From positions 1,632,501-1,696,500 of the forward strand of contig CP136571.1 in the NCBI GenBank assembly GCA_035192965.1: a stretch of 64,000 nucleotides of DNA, in the 5' to 3' direction. A model generated the notes under the pieces. It was not told the origin of the DNA, did not search any database, and saw only the letters and a list, made by a program, of their open reading frames with translations. A program made the position numbers and the translations under genes. This stretch comes from Fuscovulum sp. GTDB lineage: Bacteria; Pseudomonadota; Alphaproteobacteria; Rhodobacterales; Rhodobacteraceae. Of the stretch, positions 35,275-45,365 are shown in pieces (the stretch's first letter is position 1; each line of letters starts with the position of its first letter).

Positions 35275-36651
35275 ATGACACAACCCATGACCCATACCGG
35301 ACACGCGCGGGCGACGCTGGCGCTGGGCCTGCCGCTTATTGGCAGCCATCTGGCGCAGATGGCGCTGCATGTGGCCGATACCGTGATGATGGGCTGGTAC
35401 GGGGTTACCGAACTCGCGGCCACGGTTCTGGGCGCGTCGAGCTTTTTCGTCATTTTCATTCTGGGATCGGGATTCGCGCAGGCGGTGATGCCGATGGTGG
35501 CCGCCGCTGTGGCCGAGGGGGACGAGACGCAGGTGCGCCGCGACACGCGGATGGGGCTGTGGCTGTCGATCCTGTTCGGGGCGGGGTGCTATCCGTTGTT
35601 CTGGTGGTCGGGGTCGATCCTGCTGGCGCTGGGCCAGCAACCCGAGGTGGCGGCATTGGGGCAGGATTATCTGCGCGTGGCGGGGTTGGGGATGATCCCC
35701 GCGCTGATGGTGATGGCGCTGAAAAGCTATCTGGCGGCGCTGGGGCGGACGCAGGTGGTGCTTTGGGTCACGCTGGGCGCTGTCGGGCTGAATGTGCTGA
35801 TAAACTGGGTGTTCATTTTCGGAAACTGGGGCGCGCCGGAACTGGGCGTGGTGGGAGCGGCGCTGGCCACACTGCTGGTGCAGGTGGCGAGCGTTCTGGC
35901 CTTGGGGATCTATGCCGGATGGTTGCCGGAATTGCGGCGGTTCCGGCTGTGGCAACGGTTCTGGCGGGCGGATTGGGTGGCGATGGGGCGGGTGTTCCGG
36001 CTGGGCTGGCCCATCGGGATCACCGGGCTGGCGGAAAGCGGGCTGTTTCAGGCAAGCGCCTTGATGATGGGCTGGATCGGCACGGTGGAACTGGCGGCGC
36101 ATGGGATCGCGATGGAGGTGGCGGCGCTGGCCTTCATGGTGCATCTGGGCCTGTCGAACGCGGTCACGATCCGCACGGCCCATGCCGATGGCACGGGCGA
36201 CCGGGTTGGCATGCGCGACGGGGCGCTGGTGGGGATCGCGCTGTCAGCCGTGTTCGGCGTGGCGATGGTGGCGGTGTTCCTGACCGTGCCAGAGCCCATT
36301 ATCGCGCTGTTTCTGGACATGGCAAAGCCGGAAAGCGCGCAGATCGTGGCCTTTGGCACGGTGTTGCTGGCGCTGGCGGCGCTGTTCCAGTTGGCCGATG
36401 CGATGCAGGTGATTGCGCTGGGCCTGCTGCGCGGGGTGCAGGATACCAAGGTGCCGATGGTGCTGGCCGCGATCAGCTATTGGCTGATCGGGATACCGGT
36501 CAGCTATGTGCTGGCCTTTCCGCTGGGAATGGGGGCGGTGGGGTTGTGGCTGGGGCTGGTGGTGGGCCTGACGGTGGCGGCCGCCGCGCTGATGCTGCGG
36601 TTCTGGGCGCGGTTCCGGCGGATGGCTTTTGCGGCGTCTGCCGCTGCCTGA
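35275..36651 (+). CDS. MATE-family multidrug/cation efflux pump
   Basis: 458 residues, twelve predicted spans in two homologous halves. LGLPLIGSHLAQMALHVADT at residue 13 and LGWPIGITGLAESGLFQASA near 242 are the equivalent first helices of each half; MMGWYGVTELAATVLG and MMGWIGTVELAAHGIA are equivalent second segments. It would expel cationic compounds in exchange for Na+ or H+. Substrate unknown. Single gene following the palindrome cluster. Confidence 0.92.
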   Translation: MTQPMTHTGHARATLALGLPLIGSHLAQMALHVADTVMMGWYGVTELAATVLGASSFFVIFILGSGFAQAVMPMVAAAVAEGDETQVRRDTRMGLWLSILFGAGCYPLFWWSGSILLALGQQPEVAALGQDYLRVAGLGMIPALMVMALKSYLAALGRTQVVLWVTLGAVGLNVLINWVFIFGNWGAPELGVVGAALATLLVQVASVLALGIYAGWLPELRRFRLWQRFWRADWVAMGRVFRLGWPIGITGLAESGLFQASALMMGWIGTVELAAHGIAMEVAALAFMVHLGLSNAVTIRTAHADGTGDRVGMRDGALVGIALSAVFGVAMVAVFLTVPEPIIALFLDMAKPESAQIVAFGTVLLALAALFQLADAMQVIALGLLRGVQDTKVPMVLAAISYWLIGIPVSYVLAFPLGMGAVGLWLGLVVGLTVAAAALMLRFWARFRRMAFAASAAA

Positions 36652-36658
36652 ACGCGGC

Positions 36659-37075
36659 TTATTCGGCGGCTTTGGTGGCTTTGAGCAGGCGGTCGGCCTT
36701 GCGCTTGATCAGCACCGAGCGCAGGTCGTGCATGGCCAGCAACAGGGCATCGGTCACCTCATCCAGTTCCGCATCCGAGGCGCGGGATTGCACCCATTGG
36801 GCGGTGAGGTTCAGGTGATCAACGGTGCGGTGGATATCGTCGATGTCGCGGCGCGCAAGCTGGGCGGTGCGGCGATCCATCCAGTCGCGGATCAGGGTGG
36901 TTTCCTCGGGCGTCAGGACATGATCGCCATGGGGTTTGATGTTGCCATTCTTGAGGTTGATGGTGGCGATCTCATCCAGTTCGATGCGGCGCTGCCGGTT
37001 CTCGGTATCCACCTTGAACAGGACAGCGCCGTTTTCGCGAATGCGGAAGTAGTAGTCCGGCAGATCGCCCGCCAT
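36659..37075 (-). CDS. Conserved hypothetical protein, 138 aa
   Basis: Soluble protein without a signal peptide. The N-terminal part is beta-rich (DYYFRIRENGAVLFKVDTEN, then RRIELDEIATINLKNGNIKP); the rest is helical and charged (TPEETTLIRDWMDRRTAQLA, VTDALLLAMHDLRSVLIKRK). Codon use matches the neighbours and the frame is compact between the MATE gene and the aminotransferase. No function known to me. Confidence 0.7.
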   Translation of the reverse strand: MAGDLPDYYFRIRENGAVLFKVDTENRQRRIELDEIATINLKNGNIKPHGDHVLTPEETTLIRDWMDRRTAQLARRDIDDIHRTVDHLNLTAQWVQSRASDAELDEVTDALLLAMHDLRSVLIKRKADRLLKATKAAE

Positions 37076-37086
37076 TCAAATGCCCC

Positions 37087-38361
<1,275 letters not shown>

Positions 38362-38467
38362 CTATCGGTGCGCGGCATCCGGCCGCGGCAGGGCTGCGCT
38401 TGTCTTTGCCCGCCCGATGGGCGAAGCCATGCAGGCAGGGCGCGACGGGTTTGGCAGGAGCGGCGGA

Positions 38468-38743
38468 ATGGGCGAGACGGCAGAGGCGCGGTTGAAACGC
38501 ATGGCGATGCGCAGTTGGCGGCGCGGCACCAAGGAGATGGACCTTGTGCTGGGGCCATGGGCGGATGCGCATCTGGCAACGCTCGATGCCGGGCGGTTGG
38601 CGGTCTATGACCGCCTGCTGGAAGAGAATGACCAGGATCTGATGGCGTGGATTCTGGGGCAGGGGCAGGCACCCGCCGAGATTGCGCCGCTGCTGGCAGA
38701 AATTGCCGATTTCGCGCGGGCAAGGTTGGCACCAAAGACCTGA
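38468..38743 (+). CDS. sdhE: SDH assembly factor SdhE (Sdh5)
   Basis: 91 residues. Contains the RGxxE motif (RRGTKEMDLVLGPWAD, Arg-Gly at 19-20 and Glu 23) needed for covalent FAD attachment to SdhA. The rest (YDRLLEENDQDLMAWILGQG) matches the family. AGGAGCGGCGG precedes the ATG; longer upstream frames overlap the aminotransferase promoter. It acts on succinate dehydrogenase encoded elsewhere. Confidence 0.92.
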   Translation: MGETAEARLKRMAMRSWRRGTKEMDLVLGPWADAHLATLDAGRLAVYDRLLEENDQDLMAWILGQGQAPAEIAPLLAEIADFARARLAPKT

Positions 38744-38824
38744 TCCTGCTGCGGATCTGCCTTTACCGGATATTGGGAATTTTCGCCGAATCTCCCCTTC
38801 GTCAGGATTGGACGGAGGGTTGCA

Positions 38825-39322
38825 ATGACGGTTCAGGAAGCGGTGCTTGATGGGTCTGACCGGGCCTTTCACGCGGGGTATCTGGAGGTATTGGGTCTGG
38901 TGGAGCGGTTGCACCGGCTGCTGTTGGACGTGATCAAGGATGAGTTCGAACGGCTGGGCGTTGTCGAGGTGAACCCGGTGCAGGGTTTGCTCTTGTTCAA
39001 CATCGGCGAGAATGAGGTGAGCGCGGGCGAGTTGAAAAGCCGCGGCTACTATCAGGGATCGAATGTCAGCTACAATCTGAAGAAGCTGGTTGATGCGGGC
39101 TATATGCATCATCAGCGGTCGGATGTGGATCGCCGGTCCGTCCGGGTGAAGCTGACGGAAAAGGGGCGCAAGCTGCGCGCGACGATCGCCGAACTGTTCG
39201 CCCGCCATGCCGGGGTGATGCACCGGCGCGGCACGCTGGATGCGGTCGCACTGGACCAGATCACGCAGGGGTTGAAGCGGACGGAACGGTTCTGGATGGA
39301 ACAGATCCGCTATATCTATTGA
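38825..39322 (+). CDS. ldtR: MarR-family winged-helix regulator LdtR
   Basis: 165 residues with a MarR winged helix: NPVQGLLLFNIGENEVSAGE, LKSRGYYQGSNVSYNLKKLV (recognition helix) and GYMHHQRSDVDRRSVRVKLT (wing). The GYYQGSNVSYNLKKLV segment is distinctive of alphaproteobacterial LdtR, which controls L,D-transpeptidase and stress genes. GGAGGGTTGCA precedes the ATG. Targets here are not evident; no transpeptidase gene adjoins. Confidence 0.87.
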   Translation: MTVQEAVLDGSDRAFHAGYLEVLGLVERLHRLLLDVIKDEFERLGVVEVNPVQGLLLFNIGENEVSAGELKSRGYYQGSNVSYNLKKLVDAGYMHHQRSDVDRRSVRVKLTEKGRKLRATIAELFARHAGVMHRRGTLDAVALDQITQGLKRTERFWMEQIRYIY

Positions 39323-39324
39323 CC

Positions 39325-41394
39325 TCAGCGTCGCCAGAGATGGGCATGGCCCGCGAACAGGCCCTGAAGTTTGGCCAGGCTGCGGTTGACCGGGCCGGGC
39401 GCTGGGGCGCTGCCCTGTGCCAGGCGATCCACCGCAACTTCGGGCGGGCAAGGGCGGCGGGTGACGGGGTCGACGTAGCGCGGATAGGCGATGAGCGCAG
39501 CATGGGCCAAAGCGGCCAGCGTCGGGCGGGGTTGCAGGCTGCCATCCGGGCGGCGCAGGCGGCGGTGGGGCACAGGGCCAAGATCGCGCGTCAGACCCCA
39601 GCCAGCATAGAAGGGCGCGCCCAGCGTGGTGACGGGGGTGCGGCGCAAAAGCGCCTCGAACCCAAGGGTGGAGGTGATCGTCCAGACCTCATCACAGGCG
39701 GCGATCAGGGCCAAAGGATCGGCGCGGTGCAGAACGGCATCTGCTAGCTGGGCCAGATCATCCGCCGGGATCGCGCCGGGGCGAAGGCCTGCCTCGACGT
39801 CGGGGTGGGGCTTGTACAGGAGCACTGCCTGCGGGTTGGCGGCGCGGACTGCCTCGAGCAATGCGCGGTTGGTTCGGATGTCGCCTGCGCCAAGGCGGAT
39901 GGAGGCGTCATCTTCGACCTGCCCCGGAACAAGGATGCGGTGACCGGGGGGAAGATCGGGCAGGGCTGCTGCGGAAAGGTTGTATTTCGACAGACCCAGC
40001 GCCGTGATGCGCGCGATGAGGCGTTCGGCACGGGCGATACCGCCGGGTGGCGGGGGCGCAAGGATCAGGCGTTCAAGGCGGCTTTCCTCAATCGGGTCAT
40101 AGTAGATGCCCAGATCATCGGTCACCAGCGACAACGGCGGCACCAGATCGGCCCCCAGCCCGCGCGAGCGCAGGAAGCCATCCTCGACGCGGATCAGCGG
40201 CAGGTCGGCAGGGGCGGGATCGGGGGCCTTGCCCGCCCAGACGATCACGTGGCGCCCGGTTTCTTGTGCAAGGGCGGCGGCGCGGGCGGGGGTCTTGGCA
40301 AAGACCAGCGGGCGGTGGCGGCCAAAGGTCTGTTGCAAATGGCGGCGCTTCCACAGGCGCATGCCAAGCGCGACATGGCCTGTTCGATCCGCGCGCCAGC
40401 AAAGGGTGTCGGCCTCCAGCTGATCGACGGCCTCTTCAAAGCTGCACAGGCGATTGCGGCAGGGATCGTACCAGGTGGGTGCAAGGATCATGGCACCGGC
40501 GAACAACTGCGCGCGGGTGAGGGTGCGGCGGCGGCGAGGGATGGGCTGTTCATCCTGCGTCAGCCCCCAGCCGGCATAGAAGGGCTGGCCAAAGACGCGG
40601 GGGCGATGCCCGGCAAGGATCGCCTCGAACCCCATCTGCGACGAGACGGTGTAAACGGCAATGGCACCTTCGAGCAGTTTCCAGGGCGAGACGGCGTCGG
40701 TGACCAAGGCCACGGTGGCGGGCAGGGCGGAAGGGTCGAAATGGCCGGGGCGCAGGCCAAGCCGGGTTTCGGGATGCGTCTTGATCAGGATGCGTGCACC
40801 GGGGTGGTCTTCCATCGCGGTGGCGAGCATGGTCTGGAAGGTCGCCGCCGAGGCACCCGAAAAGCGGATCGAGGCGTCATTCCGGGTCTGGTCGATCAGC
40901 AGAACATAGCCGGGGGGAGGCGGCGGCAAGCCAGGATCGTGGATGTTGTATTTCGACAAGTCCGACGCCATCAGCCGCGCGATTCCGTCACGCGCGCGGG
41001 CCAGCAGGTTCGAATCGTCCAATGGATCGCGGGCGAGGATCTGTTCGATCACCGACGGGGCGCTGGCATCGAAATGCAGCCCGACCGGATCGATCAGCAG
41101 GCCAAGCGGGGCATCGCCCTGACGGCCGGGGCGGAGCGAGCGGAGAAAGGCATCTTCGACCCGGATCAGGGGGGCGTTGCGGCGGGCGGCTGCCGCCTCG
41201 CCCCGGCTTGCCGTCGGCGAGCGGCCCCAGACCACCACGCCTTCGCCCGGGCGGGGCAGGCCGGGGATCAGGTCATGCCCGGCGGCGGCAAGGATTCGGC
41301 GCAGAGCGGGGTTGAAGAAACCGCCGTTCAGAAAGCGAAGCCGCCGGGGGATGGCCCCGGCGGTGGGTTCGCGGTCGTTGGCCGGATCGGCCAT
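39325..41394 (-). CDS. kpsC: Capsule Kdo-linker glycosyltransferase KpsC
   Basis: Cytoplasmic dual beta-Kdo transferase that builds the lipid-linked poly-Kdo primer of ABC-exported capsules. 689 residues made of two related modules: IRVEDAFLRSLRPG with SDLSKYNIHDPGLP in the first, and IRVEDGFLRSRGLG with LGLSKYNLSAAALP in the second. Each also has a VYTVSSQMGFEAILAG / ITSTLGFEALLRR acceptor loop and a QPFYAGWGLT / APFYAGWGLT strand. It begins 6 bases after the OPX-protein stop, so it is cotranscribed. Confidence 0.92.
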   Translation of the reverse strand: MADPANDREPTAGAIPRRLRFLNGGFFNPALRRILAAAGHDLIPGLPRPGEGVVVWGRSPTASRGEAAAARRNAPLIRVEDAFLRSLRPGRQGDAPLGLLIDPVGLHFDASAPSVIEQILARDPLDDSNLLARARDGIARLMASDLSKYNIHDPGLPPPPPGYVLLIDQTRNDASIRFSGASAATFQTMLATAMEDHPGARILIKTHPETRLGLRPGHFDPSALPATVALVTDAVSPWKLLEGAIAVYTVSSQMGFEAILAGHRPRVFGQPFYAGWGLTQDEQPIPRRRRTLTRAQLFAGAMILAPTWYDPCRNRLCSFEEAVDQLEADTLCWRADRTGHVALGMRLWKRRHLQQTFGRHRPLVFAKTPARAAALAQETGRHVIVWAGKAPDPAPADLPLIRVEDGFLRSRGLGADLVPPLSLVTDDLGIYYDPIEESRLERLILAPPPPGGIARAERLIARITALGLSKYNLSAAALPDLPPGHRILVPGQVEDDASIRLGAGDIRTNRALLEAVRAANPQAVLLYKPHPDVEAGLRPGAIPADDLAQLADAVLHRADPLALIAACDEVWTITSTLGFEALLRRTPVTTLGAPFYAGWGLTRDLGPVPHRRLRRPDGSLQPRPTLAALAHAALIAYPRYVDPVTRRPCPPEVAVDRLAQGSAPAPGPVNRSLAKLQGLFAGHAHLWRR

Positions 41395-41400
41395 GGCAGA

Positions 41401-42537
41401 TCAGTTGCCGCTGGCGCCGGCAATCGAGTTGGCCGCCGATGCCGTGCCGGTGATCGCGCCGATGGTCTTTTGCCACTGCACATAGGGCGCTTCGGTCACA
41501 TAGACCGTGTCGCCATCGCGGATCAGGAAATCGCGCGCTTCGAACATGCCGGTGGGTTGGGTTAGATCCAGTACATAGATCATGCGCTGCGCCCCGATCA
41601 GATCGTTGCGGCCCAGAACGGTATTGGCGATTTCTGCCGGTTCGTTGCGGAACACGAAGACGCCGGTCGGGTCGGCGAGGCTAGTGTTCAGACCACCGAC
41701 GATGGCCAGCGCCTCGATCGCGGAAAGGTTCTGGCTTTCAAACGGCACGCGGTTCTGCGCCCCGGTGGCCCCCATCGCGACGAAGGCGCGGGTGTCTTCT
41801 TCGATCACGATCTGGTCGCCTGCGCGCAGGGCGATGTCGAGTTGCGGGTTTTCATACAGATCCAGCAGCCAGACCTTGCCCGTATGGCCATTGCGGGTGA
41901 CGCGCACAATGGCGGTTTCCGGATCGATGGTCACGCCCCCGGCGCGGGCCACCATGGAGGACAGGGTGCGCGTGGGCCGTTCGATCGGATAGACGCCCTG
42001 CGCCCCCGCCGAACCCGAAATGGTGACAGTCGATCCATCCCCGGCCACGCGCTGCACGATGACCTGCGGGTCCGGCGTCTGGGGATCGAGTTTCTTGGCG
42101 ATCTCGATGCGCAGATCTTCGGGCGAAGCCCCGGCGGCACGCACACGACCGGCGTAGGGGATGAAGATGAAGCCTTCGCCATCGACCTGCAATTCGGCCA
42201 GTTGCGACAGGCGCTGCCCGGAATTGCCCAGCAGCGGGTCATCCTTGACGTTTTCATAGACGGTGATCGTCAGACGGTCACCGGCTGAAATCACGTCAGA
42301 CCCGACCGGACCGGCAGACAGGAAGCTGCCTGAAAAGCCCAGCGATGGGGTCACGGCAGTGGCTTTGGTCACGCGGCTGTTGACCGACACGACAAAGGCA
42401 TCGCCTTGGCGCAGGACGGAGCCTGCGAAGATTTCCTTCTTGTTCGGGCCAGTGCGTGGCAGACCGCAAGCGGCAACCACGCCAACGAGAACGACAAGGG
42501 CCGTGGCCCTGGCCCCTTTAGATACCGACATTTTCAC
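41401..42537 (-). CDS. Outer-membrane polysaccharide export (OPX, Wza/KpsD-like) lipoprotein
   Basis: 378 residues. The lipoprotein signal ends in VVLVGVVAACG (lipobox VAAC). A polysaccharide-export domain (ISAGDRLTITVYENVKDDPL near residue 84, VDGEGFIFIPYAGRVRAAG) is followed by two SLBB-type domains (GVYPIERPTRTLSSMVARAG; LSAIEALAIVGGLNTSLADP). It would form the outer-membrane pore for capsule. A GTG start is favoured since GGAG lies 8 bases upstream; the ATG two codons on is less well spaced. Own promoter candidate upstream. Confidence 0.9.
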   Translation of the reverse strand: MKMSVSKGARATALVVLVGVVAACGLPRTGPNKKEIFAGSVLRQGDAFVVSVNSRVTKATAVTPSLGFSGSFLSAGPVGSDVISAGDRLTITVYENVKDDPLLGNSGQRLSQLAELQVDGEGFIFIPYAGRVRAAGASPEDLRIEIAKKLDPQTPDPQVIVQRVAGDGSTVTISGSAGAQGVYPIERPTRTLSSMVARAGGVTIDPETAIVRVTRNGHTGKVWLLDLYENPQLDIALRAGDQIVIEEDTRAFVAMGATGAQNRVPFESQNLSAIEALAIVGGLNTSLADPTGVFVFRNEPAEIANTVLGRNDLIGAQRMIYVLDLTQPTGMFEARDFLIRDGDTVYVTEAPYVQWQKTIGAITGTASAANSIAGASGN

Positions 42538-42581
42538 TGCTCGGGCTCCTTAAGTGGAGTTTGCCTCAAGTTTTGTCAGTA

Positions 42582-42611
42582 ACTGTACAGGACGATGTGT
42601 GATTTTGACAA
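42582..42611 (-). promoter_or_regulatory. Promoter candidate upstream of the OPX gene
   Basis: On the minus strand TTGTCA (complement of 42606-42611), 18 bases, TACAGT (complement of 42582-42587), 45 bases before the GTG start. Would let the OPX-kpsC pair be expressed apart from kpsS. Confidence 0.4.
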
Positions 42612-42627
42612 ACACTCTGTTTCCGGA

Positions 42628-43917
42628 TCACGCCGCAGGGTGTAACTGTTGCCGATGCGCCGCGCTTCCAAGCCGCAGGGCATCATAAGGATCATCGCCA
42701 GACAACATCATGTCGGTGACATGGCGCAGCAATTCGCGTCGCCCGCGGGCCGAGTAGAAGCCGCCGGGAACCTGTGAAGTTTCCAGAAGATAGCGCCTGA
42801 AATCGCGATAGGCGCGCAGATCGGGGCGCGTGGGTTGGGCAAAGAATTCCGGCAAGGGTTGAGAAGAGACGAATTCAGGCTTGGCATAGACTGCCTCGCC
42901 GAAGGTGCGCAGCGGAAGGCCGCGCCACAGCACCTGCTGGCCTGCGGTGGAGTTCACGGTCACCGCCGAACGGGCAAGGTTCAGCAATGGCCCCAACTTG
43001 CCGCCGGGGATGAAATGCACCCGATCCGACACGCCATGCAGGGTAGCAAGACGGCGGATTTCGGCACGCAGGGGAACGCGGCCATCTTCGAGCGGGTGCG
43101 CCTTGAACACCAGATGGTGGTGCGGTGGCGCGCCGGCGGCAAAGCCTTCCATCACCACGGCCAGAAATTCGGTCATGGAGCGGAAGGGCGAATGGGTGCG
43201 GAAACTGGCGTCATGTTCCAGTTGCAGCAGGACGAGGTGGAAGGGGTGGCCGCTTTGGCGGATGGCGGCGGTCTTGAAGATGCGTTCCCAGCGGTGGATG
43301 GGCTGGGCGATCAGGCGGCGCAGGTGCAGCTTGGCCTCTTGCCACACTGTCAGGGCGCGGTGCGGGCGGAATTTGGGATAGCTGCCGCTGCCTGCGAAGA
43401 CGAACCAGTGATAGAACGCGCCCCAGAAGATGTGCTGGCGCATGTCGCCCCATGAGGTGGGGGCGTCGGGCTGATCGGATGTGCTGCGCGCAAGTGCTGC
43501 GCGCATGTCATCGACCGACAGCCGCATCAGACGGGAATGGCCGTTCGATCCGCCGCGTTCATAGGTAACCCAGTAGGGGCGAAGATAGCCTTCCTCGAAT
43601 ACATGCAGCGTCAGGCCGCGTGCGCGGGCCGCGCTGACCGCTGCGGCGTGGATCGGCCGGGTGTCGCCGTAGAGGACAACATCGGTGATGCGGTGCCGGT
43701 CCAGCAGCACATCAAGCACGGCGGGCCAGTCTTCCGGCGTGCCGTGAAAGGGGATGAAGGTCGCGCGGTCGGGCCAAAAGGCCTGATCCCCGCGGTTGAA
43801 GCCCACGCGGTGCACCTGTGCGCCCGCGGCGCGCAGCATCGCGCCCAGCCGGTGGAAGAAAGGGCCATGCGGCCCTTGGAGGAATAGGAAACTGCGGCTG
43901 TCGCCGGATACTCGCAT
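42628..43917 (-). CDS. kpsS: Capsule Kdo transferase KpsS
   Basis: Adds the first beta-Kdo to lyso-phosphatidylglycerol before KpsC extends it. 429 residues. SFLFLQGPHGPFFHRLGAML at the start is the family signature; then VVLYGDTRPIHAAA, VFEEGYLRPYWVTYERGG near residue 95, HHLVFKAHPLEDGRVPLRAE, and the C-terminal VTVNSTAGQQVLWRGLPLRT. The start giving MRVSGDSRSF is chosen by this alignment; ATGs further upstream (43986 and beyond) cannot be excluded. Divergent from ribE. Confidence 0.9.
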   Translation of the reverse strand: MRVSGDSRSFLFLQGPHGPFFHRLGAMLRAAGAQVHRVGFNRGDQAFWPDRATFIPFHGTPEDWPAVLDVLLDRHRITDVVLYGDTRPIHAAAVSAARARGLTLHVFEEGYLRPYWVTYERGGSNGHSRLMRLSVDDMRAALARSTSDQPDAPTSWGDMRQHIFWGAFYHWFVFAGSGSYPKFRPHRALTVWQEAKLHLRRLIAQPIHRWERIFKTAAIRQSGHPFHLVLLQLEHDASFRTHSPFRSMTEFLAVVMEGFAAGAPPHHHLVFKAHPLEDGRVPLRAEIRRLATLHGVSDRVHFIPGGKLGPLLNLARSAVTVNSTAGQQVLWRGLPLRTFGEAVYAKPEFVSSQPLPEFFAQPTRPDLRAYRDFRRYLLETSQVPGGFYSARGRRELLRHVTDMMLSGDDPYDALRLGSAAHRQQLHPAA

Positions 43918-44101
43918 CTTGCGCCCCACTGGACGGCCCCCCTGCGCCACCGGACTGCTCCTTTGACCAAGATAGGCGGAAATCATTACATCTGCCAGTC
44001 TGGCCCGGGCTGTGGGCAAAATTAGGGCAGCGCGGGACGGATTGCCGAGGGCGGCAGGCGGGGCTAGGTCTTGGGTCAGAGATCAAAAGGAGAGTGGTGC
44101 C

Positions 44102-44701
44102 ATGTTCACCGGGATTGTCACCGATATCGGCGAGGTGCTGGAGACGGAACGGCGGGGCGACCTGCGCGCGCGGATCGGGACGGGGTATGATGTGGGCGGG
44201 ATCGACATCGGCGCCTCTATCGCCTGTGACGGGGTCTGCCTGACGGTGATCGCGCTGGGACGTGCGCCGCGCGGTTGGTTCGATGTGGAGATCAGCGCAG
44301 AGTCGCTGTCGAAGACCAATCTGGATACCTGGGCACCCGGCAAGCGGATCAATCTGGAACGCGCGTTGAAGGTGGGGGATGAACTGGGCGGGCATATCGT
44401 TTCGGGCCATATCGACGGGATTGCCGAAGTGGTGCGCGTGACGCCCGAGGGCGATTCCAAACGGGTGACGATGCGCGCGCCCCATGCGCTGGCCGGGTTC
44501 ATCGCGCCGAAAGGATCGGTGGCGCTGAACGGCACCTCGCTGACGGTGAATGAGGTCGAAGGGGTGGATTTCGGGATCAACTTCATCCCGCACACACAAA
44601 AGGCTACAACCTGGGGCACGGTGGCGGTGGGGGACCGGGTGAACCTGGAGGTGGACACGATGGCGCGTTATGTCGCGCGGCTGCGGGAATGGGGGCAATG
44701 A
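44102..44701 (+). CDS. ribE: Riboflavin synthase alpha chain
   Basis: Dismutates two molecules of 6,7-dimethyl-8-ribityllumazine into riboflavin and its pyrimidine precursor. 199 residues, two lumazine-binding barrels: MFTGIVTDIGEVLETE at the start with SIACDGVCLTVIAL, then GGHIVSGHIDGIAEVVRVTP near residue 98 with VALNGTSLTVNEVEG. AAAGGAGAGTGGTGCC precedes the ATG. First gene of a rib operon; no FMN riboswitch is seen in the short leader. Confidence 0.96.
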   Translation: MFTGIVTDIGEVLETERRGDLRARIGTGYDVGGIDIGASIACDGVCLTVIALGRAPRGWFDVEISAESLSKTNLDTWAPGKRINLERALKVGDELGGHIVSGHIDGIAEVVRVTPEGDSKRVTMRAPHALAGFIAPKGSVALNGTSLTVNEVEGVDFGINFIPHTQKATTWGTVAVGDRVNLEVDTMARYVARLREWGQ

Positions 44702-45255
44702 CGGGGATCGGCCATAACGGCGGCCCGACGCTGGAGTCGGGCTTTGGCTGGCGCAAGCATTGCTGGACGGCGGCGCGGGCGCGGCTTTTGCCGACCCTGC
44801 CGCTTGAGGTGGTGCGTCTGCGGGTGAAGCGGGCGGCAGATTTGGGCCTTGATTACCGGACCTATGCATCTGTCCGCGCCGCCACAGGGCATGATGTGGT
44901 GGCATTCCTGTTTTCGTCCAACGCGCTGCGCCTGTTGCCGCCTCAACCCGTTCTGCCGCAAGCGCAAGCGGACCGGCTGGCGGTGTTGCGCGATTGCGGG
45001 CGGCTTGCCTTGGCGGTGCGGCCGCTGACTTCGGGCGCGGTGATGGCGGCGGCGGGCGGATTGATCGACGCGGCGCATCCTGCGCCTGCGCTGATGGGGC
45101 CGTGGCGCGAGCAGGGAGCGGCGATCCGCGCGGCGCTGGGATCGGTGCCGGGGGACCGCGTGATCCTGGTCGGTGATATGGCGCTGGAGCGGGACTGGTG
45201 CGCGGCGGGGCGGCTTGCCGGATATCTGACGGCGGATCGGTTTTTCGGCGCGTGA
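44698..45255 (+). CDS. Unknown protein coupled to ribE (N-terminal GHNGGP motif)
   Basis: 185 residues, overlapping the ribE stop by four bases (ATGA). Begins MTGIGHNGGPTLESGFGWRK; the IGHNGGPxL motif recurs at the N terminus of otherwise unrelated alphaproteobacterial proteins. The first half is basic with several Arg/Trp (HCWTAARARLLPTLPLEVVR, RLRVKRAADLGLDYRTY), perhaps DNA- or nucleotide-associated; the second half is Ala/Gly-rich. I cannot name a family. Position suggests co-expression with riboflavin synthesis. Confidence 0.7.
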   Translation: MTGIGHNGGPTLESGFGWRKHCWTAARARLLPTLPLEVVRLRVKRAADLGLDYRTYASVRAATGHDVVAFLFSSNALRLLPPQPVLPQAQADRLAVLRDCGRLALAVRPLTSGAVMAAAGGLIDAAHPAPALMGPWREQGAAIRAALGSVPGDRVILVGDMALERDWCAAGRLAGYLTADRFFGA

Positions 45256-45365
45256 CTGGTGCCGGGCCTGCGCGGGCTGCACAGTCGCTGTGCGACGGCT
45301 CTGCTCTGGCCTTTGGATGCGGCGCGCGCTAGGACATGGCGCAAAGCTGCAAGGGCGTAACGCGC

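Noticed and set aside
33786..35546. 586-residue minus-strand frame across the metal exporter and MATE genes
   Set aside because: Proline/arginine low-complexity shadow spanning two genuine genes and their gap.
43918..44101. FMN riboswitch ahead of ribE
   Set aside because: None of the conserved junction sequences could be found; also absent ahead of ribB (45256-45365).
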